In this document: one piece after another, positions 1 through 11,910 of the stretch
Position numbering within the stretch: the stretch's first letter is position 1
Layout: the number at the start of each line of letters is the position of its first letter
DNA from: Palaemon carinicauda
Lineage: Eukaryota > Arthropoda > Malacostraca > Decapoda > Palaemonidae
Direction: 5' to 3'
DNA: 64,000 nt
NCBI RefSeq assembly: GCF_036898095.1
Contig: NC_090725.1
Location: forward strand, 322,779,773-322,843,772
Notes under the pieces: generated by a model
The model's database searches: none
Seen by the model: the letters and a program-made list of their open reading frames with translations, nothing else
Told to the model about the DNA's origin: nothing
Made by a program: the position numbers and the translations under genes

Positions 1-147
1 AAAATATTTATATTTTGATTGTTCATTTTGTCTTGCATTGTTTATTTATTTCCTTAGTCCCTTTCTTCCCTGGGCTATTTTTCCTTGTTGGAGCCTTTGG
101 GATTATTACATCCTGCTTTTCCAACTAGATTTGAAACTTAGCTAGTA

Positions 148-325
148 ACAACAACAACATCAACAACAAAAACAACAACAACAACAACAGCAACAGAAAT
201 AATGACAATAATGATAATAATGATTTTCATGATATTATTGATATTAATGATGTTAATGATATTAATGATATTAATAATATTAATTATAGCAATAATATTA
301 ATAATATTGATAGTAATATATTTAG
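148..325 (+). repeat. (CAA)n and degenerate TAATGAT microsatellite
   Basis: A CAA-rich tract is followed by short TTAATGATA-like repeats. The same block occurs at about 33,255-33,430 in copy 2. The small hydrophobic ORF across it (Ile/Met/Leu only) is a product of the repeat and is not called as a gene. Confidence 0.8.
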
Positions 326-1223
326 TCAGCTCTAAAGACGTATTTTGTTCAAGTTACGCAAAGAAAAAGAACATCACTAATGAATTCAAATTTGTATTGC
401 ATGGTACCCACTGAATCTTACCTGCATCTTCTTTTTCTAATGCTATTTTTAAGAGGCAATTTGTTAACCAAAGGAATTTCTTGGTCTTGGTAAAGATTGC
501 AATTAAGCAATAAATTATCTAGAGCTGATTGAGGAGCTCTTAAATCTATCAAGATCCTTTGATCTTGTATCCCTGTCATGTCCTTGGTGGGAAAAACGAA
601 AGCCGTGCCATATTTTTCTTGGGAAAACGATATAAAAACGAGATTTTAAAGAAAATTCATGTAATTTTTATCCGGAAATTGGGACTCCTTATTCCACTCC
701 TTATTCCACTGGGAACCTAAATTAATAGGTTATCTCTCTTTTTATAGAATCTTATATTTTAAAATATTTTCGTATTAAACAATGCTTAGGTTATATAAAA
801 AAAGACCTTTTTACTTAAAATCTTTGTAAATGCTGAAAAACATCATCTAAATTTATACTTTTTTTTTTTTTTTTTAATTTCAGTAGTTTTAACTTTTCAT
901 ATTTTCAGATATTCCAAAAATTGATTTTAAGAGTTTTTCCCCAAAACTCGTGTATTTTTTCTCTCCTAACAGTCCGATTAATATTTTTTTTTTAACCAAT
1001 TGAAATAAAGTAAGGCAGACTCTTTTAGCATTCCCATAGCCAAGATTCGACTGTGTAAACATATCAAATTCCCATAATCTCATTAACATTTTGTGAATAG
1101 CCATATACTGATTAATTTATATTAAAAAAAAAAGCGATATAAAGGCAATATCTTTTACTTGGTGCCTCTAGATGATCACACTGAATTTAGTCCTTTTCGC
1201 TTGAAACCAAAAGATATATATTA

Positions 1224-1225
<2 letters not shown>
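326..1225. other. AT-rich spacer, nothing recognised
   Basis: This is AT-rich sequence with poly-T runs and scattered stops in all frames. It is matched at about 33,431-34,332 in copy 2 with small indels, for example a 15-bp repeated phrase near 690-715 that is present once in copy 2. I see no gene in it. Confidence 0.6.

Positions 1226-1296
<71 letters not shown>
1226..1296 (+). repeat. (TC)n microsatellite
   Basis: About 71 bp of uninterrupted CT dinucleotides. The counterpart in copy 2 is 34,333-34,405, of similar length. Confidence 0.97.
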
Positions 1297-1300
<4 letters not shown>

Positions 1301-2381
1301 CATGCATACTTTGTTTCTATCAAGCTTTTCTAAAACGATCTTGTTTTGAAGATAGCATTCAAATTCAAGTAAGACTTAAGCATTTGTCCTCTTTGATTTT
1401 ATTTGATTTGTATTTGTTTTTGAGTTTTTGTACGACAGGGATCAATTCCCTCTTCTTTCAAAGCTGTGGGGAATTTACTGTCTTATCCTCTCATTAAATC
1501 ATGGTAGCCTATTGGAAACGCCCATTTATCTGTTGGACGGGAGTTCGAGGCACGGTCAAGTTCGATATTTTCTAGTAGTTTATATGCAACCTCACCATCT
1601 TTCCGAGCTAGGGATGGGGGTGGGTGGGATGTCGTTTAGGGAAGCCATTGCCTGGCTATCCTTGGTCTTGATTTGATGGATAAGGGGCTTGAGTATTGAT
1701 CATTTATTAAGGTCAATCTCTAGGAGAGTGTCCTGGCTTGCCTTTGTCATTCCTGAGCGACCATTAAACCTATATGTATATCAACATCAATTATTTAATT
1801 AGTATATCATATGCCTTATTCTTGTTTGTAAGAGATGGTGGAAGAAGGACACAGCCTTCTGATTAATTAGCAAGTGGTTAAGGATAAGTTTACTAGCGCC
1901 ATATCTTTTTTTTTATTGACCTGAGCCATTTCCAACTACAGGGACTAGTGGAAGTTTAGTCGGGAGGGATGAAGGGCCTACTTAACTTGAATTACAGACT
2001 CGACAAGTCAGGTTACAGATTTCTGTCACAGCATTCGATCCTAGACAATCGCTTGCCGGTCATCTAATCTAGAAAGCCTCTAAATTCAAAGGCCACACCA
2101 CAACTTACACTTACTGCACAGCCTCTACAACGTTTAGAACACATCCAGAAGGCTAAAATCACTGGCTCCACTACCACTGGTACTTATTGCACAGCCTCAA
2201 CAACGTTAACATCCCTTACACAAGGTTATAATCACTGGCTACCCCCAAATCTTGCACTTACTGTACAGTCATATTGATACTGGCATCTGGCTTGGTCTCG
2301 AAATAGGTGAAGGCTAGCAAACTTGCTCCTTAGGGACTTGGTAAGGAACATAAAGGGTTGCATGGAAAAGGGCGTATGGTG

Positions 2382-2383
<2 letters not shown>
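1297..2383. other. Spacer without a recognisable gene
   Basis: This is moderately AT-rich unique sequence shared with about 34,406-35,479 in copy 2. Short ORFs here lack family motifs and are not conserved in frame between the copies. A degenerate phrase containing TGCACAGCCT and CAACGTT recurs near 2,113-2,210. Confidence 0.5.
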
Positions 2384-2434
<51 letters not shown>

Positions 2435-2510
2435 CAGGGGGTTGTTTGATGGGGTGATAGACCAATTCATATTGCGTAAAGAATATCAGATTAACTGCAT
2501 TGCATGGAAA

Positions 2511-2572
<62 letters not shown>

Positions 2573-2647
2573 TTGATGGGGTGATAGACCAATACATATT
2601 GCGTAGTGAGTATCAGATTAACTGCATTGCATGGAAAAGGGCGTATG

Positions 2648-2698
<51 letters not shown>
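2384..2698 (+). repeat. Compound repeat: three (GA)n tracts with an ~85-bp spacer
   Basis: GA tracts at about 2,384-2,427, 2,514-2,570 and 2,650-2,698 are separated by copies of an ~85-bp spacer that ends in GCATTGCATGGAAAAGGG. The tract and spacer therefore duplicated together. Copy 2 has the same arrangement at about 35,480-35,838. Confidence 0.9.
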
Positions 2699-2700
<2 letters not shown>

Positions 2701-2814
2701 GAGAGGGTGAGGTGTGTTAAGTGGTTTGATAGAACTCTATTTTGCGTAGAAAATCAGATTAACTGCAAAAAAAAGAACGAAGTTTTTTCCCTTAATTTTA
2801 GAATTATACATAGT

Positions 2815-3291
2815 TTAACAACTCTTCATTGAAGGTGTCAAAAACTTTATTCGTTGCAAAAGAAAACCTATGGTGTTCATTAAGAATATATGGCGCTTTA
2901 ATGGTTATATTTTCCTCTCCTGCCTATGTAAGAAATTTTGAAGGCATGCCAACTTCTTGTTTTCTTGAAACAATAATGAGATTTACAACTCAGCAAACGC
3001 AAATTCCCCATTATTGCACGATTTATTTCTTGATCCATTAAGTTCATGTGAATTTAGCCATTATTTCTACTTCATTTATTGTAATAGTAATAAAGAGAGT
3101 TATTCTTCTGGAAAATCCATTAGTAAAAATAAAATGTTAATATCCTTTACAAGGGTTAAGTTTCTTAGTTTACTGACATTTATTTTTGGTAAAAAACCAT
3201 TAAAGATTGAAGGAACAGAGGCAATTGTAAAATTGCCGTTTAAAAGAAAAAATATGCCAAAAAATGGTGTCTATTATTCACCCATAATGTA

Positions 3292-3362
<71 letters not shown>

Positions 3363-3640
3363 AAAAAATATTTACCCCATTTGTCGAAGAGAGTTCCTTC
3401 ATTCCTTCCAAGCACCAAGGCTCATTTAATGAGTTCTTTTTTCTCTTTCTTTTATTTTATTTCTTACACACATTTGACGCTAATGAGAATGCACTTCTGG
3501 GCTCTTTGGAATCTTAGATATCTTCACTAGAGCACGTGGTCGTTTTACCAAACCCAGAAAACTTCCAAGTTAAGGACAAGTAAGTAACCTCGGTGAGAAA
3601 GGTAACGATCTGCTCTTAAGCATGACTCGCTGTATTGCTT
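2815..3640. other. Block almost identical between the two duplication copies
   Basis: Apart from the length of the GA tract and its A-run, this block matches about 35,952-36,776 with no difference that I can find by eye. The sequence on both sides differs by several per cent. Two short overlapping ORFs (70 codons from 2,829 and 92 codons from 3,014) are identical in both copies, but I recognise no domain. A coding exon, gene conversion and chance are all open explanations. Confidence 0.7.
3295..3358 (+). repeat. (GA)n microsatellite
   Basis: About 64 bp of GA dinucleotides followed by an A-run. The copy 2 counterpart at about 36,432-36,499 is slightly longer. Confidence 0.97.
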
Positions 3641-5310
3641 CATAATTTCAACATGTCAGATTTTGTCACTGAGAAAGGCAGATATTGTGGGAAAAGAGAA
3701 AATTTCAACTTGACAGATTTCGTCACTGTGGGGGTTGAATATTATGGGGAAAAAGAAAATGTCTACATGCCAGATTTCTTCACTGAGTGGGGCAAATATT
3801 GTGGGAAAGAGAAAACTTCAACATGCCGGATTTCGTCACTAAGAAGGGCAAATATTGTGGGGAAAAAGAAAATGTCTACATGCCAGATTTCTTCACTGAG
3901 TGGGGCAAATATTGTGGGGAAAGAGAAAACTTCAACATCCCGGATTCTGTCAGTAAGAAAGGCAAATATTGTCGGGAAAGAAAATGTATACATGTTAGAT
4001 TCTGTCACCGAGAAGGGCAAATATTGTGGGGAAAGAGACTATTTCAACATGTCAGATTTTGTCACTGAGAAGGGCAAATATTGTGGGGGAAGAAAAAACT
4101 TCAACATATCAGATTTTGTCACTGGGAAGGGAAAATATTGTGGGAGAAGAGAAAATGTCAACATGCCAGATTTCGTCACTGAGAAGGGCAAATATTGTGG
4201 GAAAAGAGAAAATTTCAACATGTCAGATTTCGTCACTGAGAAGGGCAAATATTGTGGGTAAGAGGAAATGTCAACTAGCCATATTAGTCGCGGAGAAGGG
4301 AAAATATTGCCGGGAAAGAGAAAATATCAATATGCCAGATTTTTCGCGAAGGGAAAATATTGTGGGTAAAGAGTAAGTGTCAACATGCCATATTTGTCGC
4401 GGAGAAGGGCAAATATTTTGGGGGGAAGAGAAAATGTCAACTTGCCAGATTTCGTCACTAAGAAGGGAAAATTTTGTGAGGAAAGGAAAATGTCATCAAG
4501 CCAGATTTGACGCGGAAAAGGGAAGATATCATGGGGAAAGAGTAAATGTCAACATGCCAGATTTGTCACGGAGAAGGGCAAATATTTTTGGGAAAGAGAA
4601 AATGTCAACTTGCCAGATTTCGTCACTGAGAAGGGCAAATATTGTTTGGGAAAGAGATAATGTCAACATGCCAGATTTCGTCACTGAGAAGGGGAAATAT
4701 TGTGGGGAAAGAAAAAATGGCAACGTCCCAGATTTGTCGCGGGGAAGGGAAAATATTGTGGGGAAAGAGAAAATGTCAACATGCCAGATATGTCACGTAG
4801 AAGGGCAAATATTGTCGGGAAAGGGAAAATGTCATCATGCCAGATTTCGTCACTGAGAAGGGCGAATATTGTGGGAAAAGATAAAAGGTCAACATGCCAG
4901 ATTTCGTCACTGAGAAGGGCGAATATTGTGGGAAAAGATAAAAGGTCAACATGCCAGATTTCGTCACTGAGAAGGGCGAATATTGTGGGAAAAGATAAAA
5001 GGTCAACATGCCAGATTTCGTCACTGAGAAGGGCGAATATTGTGGGAAAAGAGAAAATGTCAACATGCCAGATTTCGTCCCTGAGAGGGGCAAATATTTT
5101 GGGGAAAGAGGAAATGTCAACATGCCAGATTTGTCTTGGAGAAGGGAAAATATTGTGGGGAAAGAGAAAATGTCAACGTGCCAGATTTGTCACGAAGGGC
5201 AAATATTGTGGGGAATGAAAATTTAATCATGTCAGATTTGTCACTGAGAAGGGCAAATATTGTTGGGAAAGAGAAAATATTTCAATATGTCAGATTTCGT
5301 CACAGTGTTG
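3640..5310 (+). repeat. 57-bp satellite array, copy 1 (about 29 monomers)
   Basis: The monomer is 57 bp, with 56-bp variants. Its constant parts include ATGCCAGATTT, CACTGAGAAGGG and AAATATTGTGGGGAAAGA. Because 57 is 19 codons, frames stay open over long runs on both strands, while the 56-bp monomers shift the frame. That pattern argues against a protein. The first monomers (after CGCTGTATTG) and the last (before TGTTGGGATAATATAG) are the same in copy 2, so expansion there was internal. Confidence 0.95.
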
Positions 5311-5319
5311 GGATAATAT

Positions 5320-6225
5320 AGATAATAGATACAGTGATAATATAGGAGTTATAGTATTTAAAACAAATCATTATGCTCATTAACTTCGTAAAGATTTAGT
5401 TCCGGTCCACTTAGAAATCAGATAACTGTTTTTTTTCTTTTTTTTGTATACAAGTATCTCTTCCTCTCTTTTCTTGCGAAACCTTTCTATATATATCTTT
5501 CATTTAAAATAATTTATTCTTGACCCATCAACCTAACTACTGCTATTTCTATTTCATACCAGCAAGTCAGTGCATTTTTTTTTTTTTTTATAAAATAGGA
5601 TGTTCATGGCGATTTAAAGGTCGTAATAAAAAGTGTAAAAGCGTTAAATCTGGCATAACATTGTTGGAACTTGGAACCTCTTTGAGGGTGTGAGTTACAG
5701 AGTTGTTGCTGAAACTGAATGTTTGGAACACTAATGGCTTTCGATTCCAGTCACTTGTTACTATTCACTGGAAATAAGAAACTTTATTATAAAGTGAATC
5801 ATGCTGTGCAATTCATCTGTTTCTCGTTACTACAAAGGTAATGCATAATAGCTTAATTAACATTCCAATGATTTTACAGTTAGTGTAATTTTTTGGTGTG
5901 AAAATATTCTGATAAAGTGTATTTTATAGTCTAGGCCTATTTTTTTCAGGTTCTAGCAACTTTTTGCTAGATTAGGCTTTCCGTTAGAGTAGGCTTAGCA
6001 ATACAGAGAGTTGCAAGGCATGTTTTTTTTTTCTTTTTTTTTAAATATGATGATAAATGCAATAAAGTAGTTTTAAACCAAACGACGAAACAAAGGTTGC
6101 AAAATACTTTCCTGTTAATATTGTTTTTGAAATATGATTAAAAAAGCCAATGAAGTAGTCTTAAACGAAACGACGAAACAAAGGTTACAAAATAATCTCT
6201 CCTCTTAATGTTGTAGTTACCTAAC
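5320..6225. other. AT-rich spacer, no gene seen
   Basis: AT-rich sequence with poly-T runs, matched at about 49,655-50,560 in copy 2. The poly-T near 6,022-6,040 is extended to about 35 T in copy 2 (50,348-50,382). A phrase ending in GAAACAAAGGTT occurs twice, near 6,075-6,095 and 6,165-6,185. Confidence 0.55.
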
Positions 6226-6227
6226 CT

Positions 6228-7405
6228 CTACCTACCTTTATCTCACCTACTCATACTCTAGCTAGCCTTAATTACCTGCTCTTAACCTGCCTACCCATAC
6301 CTTGCCTATCATTACTTTTCCTAACTTTACTTTACCTTACATACCTTGATTTTACATACCCTTATTTTACCTAGCCGTACCTTACTCATCCCTTTCTTAT
6401 CTAGTCTTATCTTGCCTTACCTTTTCTTCCCTACTCATACTTTAGCTACCCTACACTCAACCTGCCCACCCACACCTTGCCTACCATCCTTCTACCCACC
6501 TAACCTTACCTTAGATACACCCACTTTACCAACTATTAAATTATCTCCTCTTACCTTACCTAATCTCATCTTACCTATTTTTATGTTTGCTACCCTTACC
6601 TTACGTATTCTTAACCTTGCCTACCATCACCACCTAACCTTACCTTATATACCTTCACTTTACCTACCCCTATCTTACCTTTTCTTACTTGAGCTACCTT
6701 TACCAACCTACCCCTAACCTACCTGTCCAAACCTTGTCTACCATCATTCTACCTAACCTTACCTTATATACCCTCATTTGACCGACCCTTATAATATCTA
6801 CTCTTACCTTACTTACTCTATTTTACCTATGCTTACATCAGCTACCCTTACCTACCTTTCTCTTAACCTGCCTACCATCATTCGAACTAACCTTACCCAG
6901 TCTTATCTTACCTACCCTCTTCTTACGGATTCTTATTTTACCTATTCTTATCTTACCTACCCTTACCTTACATATTCTTATCTTACCTAACTTTACCTTA
7001 CATATTCTAAACCTTGCCTTCCATCACCATCTAACCTTATATTATATACCATACCTTTACCTACCCTTATGTTACCTAGTCTTATGTTACCTACCCATAT
7101 CTTACCTATTCTTACTTTTGCTGTCATTACCTTATATCTTATTAACCTTGCCTATCATCACCACCTAACTTTACCTTATATACCTTCACTTTACCTCGTC
7201 TTATCTTACTTAGTCTTATCTTATCTTACTTAGTCTTATCTTATCTAGGCTTATCTTACCTATTCTTATCTTACCTAGGCTTATCTTACCTATTCTTACT
7301 CTAGCTATCCTTGTCTTACGTACACTTAACCTTGCCATCTATCACTGTACCTTCCTTATATAGCCTCAATTAACCCACCCTTATTTTACCTACCATTAAT
7401 TGAAG
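6228..7405 (+). repeat. Degenerate pentamer-phased satellite (TTACC/CTTAC type)
   Basis: The strand is made largely of pentamers such as TTACC, CTTAT, CTTAC and CTACC, with almost no G. The matching block is about 50,560-51,735. The threonine/leucine/tyrosine-rich ORFs across it come from the low-complexity base composition. The DIRS element 1 insertion lies at its right end. Confidence 0.85.
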
Positions 7406-7417
7406 ACTGTCTTTTTT

Positions 7418-7590
7418 TAAATATTAAACTTAGCCGGTGAATATATAAATAGCTGATGTCTCCGACGGTCGACAGAATCCAAAAACTCGCGAGCGATCGC
7501 ATTGAAGGCTGCCGGGTGTGCCCACCAGCGCCGACTATCGGCCAGATACCGCATATACTTCTCAACCAAACCAGTTCTTCTCTGTCGGTG
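7418..7590 (+). repeat. Left inverted terminal repeat of DIRS element 1
   Basis: About 170 bp, from AAATATTAAACTTAGCCGG to AACCAGTTCTTCTC, recur inverted at 16,960-17,110. The pairing includes AAAACTCGCGAGCGATCGC, and the match runs through GGCCGATAGTCGGC. The outermost 40 or so bases of the two ends differ from each other, as is usual for DIRS elements. Confidence 0.88.
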
Positions 7591-7785
7591 TTAAACACAA
7601 CACTGCTTCCGCTCGCGCTTGACCTCGAGTTTTCTACCGATTGGTGAAGTACTTGGTTTTGGTTTTATTGCTTTTGCCATGTCGGATTATTCAATACTAT
7701 CTTCAAAAGAAATGCTTTTGAAAGGAGAGGAAAAGTTTTTACTCATGCATTTTTAATCTCGCTCTGGTTTTTCCATAGAGAAAAG

Positions 7786-7829
7786 ATGGGCGACCCTTCC
7801 CTCAGTGTACGGAAGTGTGTTAAAGGCTT
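7786..7829 (+). pseudogene. Gag start fragment of DIRS element 1
   Basis: The first 14 codons (MGDPSLSVRKCVKG) match the start of the family-1 Gag at 31,033 (MADPSPSYRKCVKG). The distance from the terminal repeat to ATG is nearly the same in both (about 370 bases), which supports this start. Homology then stops abruptly and a stop codon follows. The Gag match resumes at about 12,228, so some 4.4 kb replace roughly 400 bp of Gag coding sequence, and the piggyBac element is within that replacement. Confidence 0.75.
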
Positions 7830-8404
7830 TTAGTAATTATTTTATCACTTTATAAATTATTGTTGATATTTATAGATTTACCTCTATATATTTTATATCT
7901 CACCCGCCTTTATTAGGCCTCTTCGATTAGCTTTCCATTTATACTAAACACCGAGATAAATTTTATGTTTTTGTTTATAAGCGGCCTTTGCCTATTCTTT
8001 GTAGACGGTCCTGACTTGGAAAACGAAGTTAAACAACGTTGAGCCCATTCAACTTTTATTTTTGTTTAGATTGATGAGATGAATATTTTTAGAAAATATT
8101 TTAAGAAATTTATTCTTTGAATAGTCTTCCTGCTGTTTTTCAAAGATGAACTAACGTTTGGTTTATTTATGCTACGCAGTTTGCGCTCTATCGTTACGAT
8201 AGAGAAAGAGAGAATCACGGTTTCACTTTGCAGACAGAGTAAATCGATTTTGACGTTTTGTTCATTCTTCTTAAAAACTGAAGTTTTTTAGATACTAATT
8301 TAAAGGAACATGTTAATTTTCAATTTTTTAGTCCTTTTAGCTTTTTCCTTTAGTCAAATAACCTGTTATTGACGAAGAGTGAGTGAGCCATTCTCTTGTG
8401 AGTG

Positions 8405-8449
<45 letters not shown>

Positions 8450-8797
8450 CGATCCGATCTTTATTCTCGTCCCAAGTCTCTGTACAAGGAGTTTGGGAGC
8501 GAGTAACGTTGTTCTCGATTCAGATTTTTACTCTCGTCCCAAGTCTCTGTACGGGGAGAGAGGATAAAACGTTTTAGTTTTTATTCTCATCCCAAGGCAC
8601 TGTACGGTGAGAGATTGAAAACGTAGTCCTTAGTGAACTAGCTTTAGTTTCATCCCCAGTCACTAATCTTTTTAACTTTATATATTTCCGTTTTATTCGA
8701 TATATATGTATATGTTTATTGATTTTTGCATGTGTGTTTCATTTTGTACTAATGTGCTTACATTATACGACTTATTTCGCAATTCTAACCTTTTGAT
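7830..8797. other. Non-coding insert segment left of the piggyBac element
   Basis: It has no match to the family-1 Gag region and no usable ORF. It holds a (GA)n run at 8,408-8,449 and three imperfect units of about 55-65 bp starting near 8,463, 8,531 and 8,585, each with a phrase like CTCGTCCCAAGTCTCTGTAC. It may be part of an unrecognised element into which piggyBac jumped. Confidence 0.5.
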
Positions 8798-9122
8798 TTA
8801 ACCCTCTATGGCCTGAATTATCTTTTACATCAGAAAAAAAAATATTCATATACATTTTCGTGGTCCATTGACCACATTAAGTAACTTAAGAAGCTTTTCT
8901 AACTTCTAAACCTACAATTTTAAAAAATATATATACCTGACCAATTCGTCATAATAGGCATGGTGTGACCGATGTTGAAGGAAATTAAAAAAATTATTCT
9001 TTTACATAATTGTGTTTATTCATGGGAATTACAGCTCCTTCTTTATTCATATGAGTTTCCATACAAAATAAACATTCTTTTTTATTGTAAAAAATATTTC
9101 TTTTTTCATAACTAATGTTTGC

Positions 9123-9128
9123 TTTATT
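9123..9128 (-). promoter_or_regulatory. Candidate poly(A) signal of the transposase
   Basis: AATAAA on the minus strand about 60 bases after the stop codon. The placement fits, but the region is AT-rich, so chance is possible. Confidence 0.4.
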
Positions 9129-9185
9129 AAATTCTTTCATTGTGTGCCCATTGCAAAACTTTTCTAAGCACATTCACACTGCATT

Positions 9186-11476
9186 TTATTTCTTATGAAA
9201 AGCTAGAAAGCAGTTATTTCTGTTATTGAAGCACAAATTTACATTACATTTCAAGCAAGCAACATTCGTCCTGCCTGTGCAGCCCATGTTTTTGCAGAAG
9301 TTTCTAGAATTTCTTAGTTCTGGCCAGTGACCAACTTCATCAAAACGTATATCATGTCCAGGTCGTACTTGATTTGATGCTCTCCTTTTGGGTGGCTCCT
9401 CGTGTCGTTCAGTTAGAGATGGCCTTCCCCTTTTTACCTGACTAATGATATACTTCCCCTCTTTAGTAAGGGACTCTGATACAGACATCCTGAATGAAAG
9501 TAAAGTGTGTCTTTTCTCAGTGGTTATTCCATTCTCTTCATAATCCCTTCTGTACAACAACCACGCATTATTCATCACCATGTCTAACATGTGAAATATC
9601 AGCCTGTGATAATATTTGTGTGACCTTATTGGAATTTTGTACAAAGATAACAGACAATCTGCCAAATCAACCCCTCCCATGTTTTCATTGTATGTTTTTA
9701 ACATGAAGGGACGAGTGATCTCTATATTTCTTTTGTTGACCCTGTCAAAGCGAGTCGCATCATCTACTGGTTTTGCTTCAGCAAATGAAGATATCAGGGT
9801 AACTCCCTTGTTGTCATACCATTTGACAACAGTGAGAGTGTTGTCTTCACCAACAGACTTCCATTCTTCAAATGTGCCTCTCCCCTTTTTTTTCATCTCA
9901 CTGTCATCAGACAATTTCAGTCCGGGAAGTCTGTTTGGTCGTACTGTCCCGCAAGACCATATCCCCTTTTCAGCTAAATATCTTATCAGCGGGACAGAAG
10001 TGAACCAATTGTCAAAGTAGAGTAAGTGATTTCGATCATGTGGTATGTTCTTAGCAAAATGCAATACAATATTTGAAGATGGTCCAAGATCTGGTATGTC
10101 ATCTTCATCAACTGGAGGGATTTTTCCTGTATATGGGATGAAATCAAGGATAATTCCCCTTGAGTCAGCTAGAACAAAGAATTTGAAACTCCATTTTTTG
10201 GGTTTCATAGGAATGTACTGTTTCATAGAGTGAACTCCCTTGAAAGGCACCATTTGTTCGTCAACACAGAGTTTCTGCTGCTTTGGAATCTCTTGGATCT
10301 TTTTCCGCAGATAATAATCAACCAAGGGCCTAACTTTAAAAAGTTTGTCATTATTTACTGGGTCATTATTGTCTCTAAGGTGAGGGCATGATTTTATGAA
10401 CTCCCACCTGTCTCGACTCATGATATTAGCTGTCATGTCACGATACCTTCCAAAGAGATTTCCTGACCAATGCATTCGTGTCCTAGGAGTTCTGATGACT
10501 GTGAAGTGGAAGACCAATCCTAGCCATTATTCAAGTTCATTTCTAGTGAGACGTAGAGGTTTGTTCACATCTTTTTGAAGGGCATATAAGTTTGATTGAT
10601 GAACTATTTCATCAAGAATTTCTGAGGTCAACAACTGTCTAAAATACCAAATAGGAGTTGCTAGGTATACATCTTCATTGATACTACCTCCTCCCTCTTG
10701 ACTACATGATTCAGTAACAAAAGAGGGAACTGAATTTGGCTGACGATCCATTCCTGATTTTGTCCACAGAGTTCTCCTAGCTTTATTAGATTTAGACACA
10801 GCAGCAGTATTTCTTGGGGAAGTTTCTACAGTTTCAGGTTGTTCAATGACCTCCATATCTCCATCAGGAATTTCAAGAACAATGCTGTTCTCTTCATTTA
10901 TGACAACAGAAGATTCTGCTTCAACAGAGCCAGCATGATGGAAAAGGCTGTCAAGGTCTTCCTCTCCTAAAGGAAAAAAGAAGAAAATAAGAGCGATGGA
11001 GATATATATAGACAGAAATAGTGTTTATTTTATTAGATGACTTTTTTTATCCCCATAACTAGTAAGCTTAAGTATTTCCAGCACATCACTAGGTAGTTAC
11101 TTAGAAAAAATAATAAAGGTCCATACTCAGGTGAGGAGATTCATCTTCATCAGAATCTGATGACCCATCACTCTCAACTGTGTGTTCAATGGGCATAATT
11201 TTGGACAGGTCCCTACAAGCATTGCGGGTGATCGCTCGTGCATAAAACTGTCCTGGGCTGATACCTGGAAAACAGCAACAACTACAACAACAACAATAAT
11301 AATAATGATAATAGCAATAATAATTATAATAATACGATCATGATTTATAAGCATCTATCTCTTTCTATGTATATAAAGTTAGGCAACATTTTACTGTACA
11401 TCATTATTATTATTATTATTATTATCATTATTATTATCATTATTATTATTATTATCATTAATAATAATAAAAAATG

Positions 11477-11513
<37 letters not shown>

Positions 11514-11910
11514 TAATAATAATAATAATAATGAATATAATTTGGAAGTTTTTATATAAATGTATGCTAAGCTGTATTCTACTGTACATAAATTGCCTAA
11601 TGCACTATCTAGATTATTTCATTATGTAATATTGCATATTTTAAAATCCTTATATACTGTCCTTACTTCATGAAAATGAAGAAAAATAAAGAAAAGAATA
11701 GAAACTATTCAGATAATGATACGAATGTGGTAGAATCATGATCGGCTGTACCATGCCTAATATGACGAATCTGTATCAAACATTCAAGGACTTGTTTTAC
11801 CTATATATTATAACTAATATAGCTGGACATATCAATCAGTATTATCTACAATGACTTAATTATAACATATAATTTAATCAGTGAGCTATCTTACCTGATA
11901 CTTCATCCAT
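9186..11910 (-). pseudogene. piggyBac transposase, three exons, one in-frame stop
   Basis: This is a DDE transposase that cuts and pastes the element at TTAA sites and would act in the nucleus. Exon 1 is 11,895-11,910 (ATG at 11,908-11,910, only 16 coding bases), exon 2 is 11,127-11,264 and exon 3 is 9,186-10,966. The junctions have GT-AG borders and pyrimidine-rich acceptors, and the phases join in frame. The total is 645 codons including the stop, in the usual range. Exon 2 has an acidic stretch (SDGSSDSDEDES). Counted from 10,517, the three family aspartates are D86 (CVDEQMVPFKG), D169 (YFDNWFTS) and D284 (GGVDLAD). A C-terminal cysteine-rich domain has Cys at about 408, 413, 421, 424, 429 and 436. 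A single TAA at 10,527-10,529 interrupts an otherwise open frame directly before WLGLVFHFTV, so I call a young pseudogene. Stop readthrough or a sequencing error are alternatives. Confidence 0.92.
11399..11535 (+). repeat. (ATT)n followed by (AAT)n, self-complementary
   Basis: About 60 bp of ATT/ATC repeats are followed by about 70 bp of AAT repeats, with only a few bases between. The two arms can pair with each other. The block lies in intron 1 of the piggyBac transposase (11,265-11,894). Confidence 0.85.

Noticed and set aside
1159..3517. Small ORFs rich in SLSLSL or RERERE
   Set aside because: They are translations of CT/GA microsatellites.
7830..8797. Promoter or long untranslated region of the DIRS Gag
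   Set aside because: The related fragment at 30,653-32,157 has continuous Gag coding sequence at this point, so the segment is foreign.
10517..10529. Frameshift in the piggyBac transposase between two ORFs
   Set aside because: The two parts are in the same frame. The break is one TAA at 10,527-10,529, and the apparent Met start of the second part is a TTG codon.
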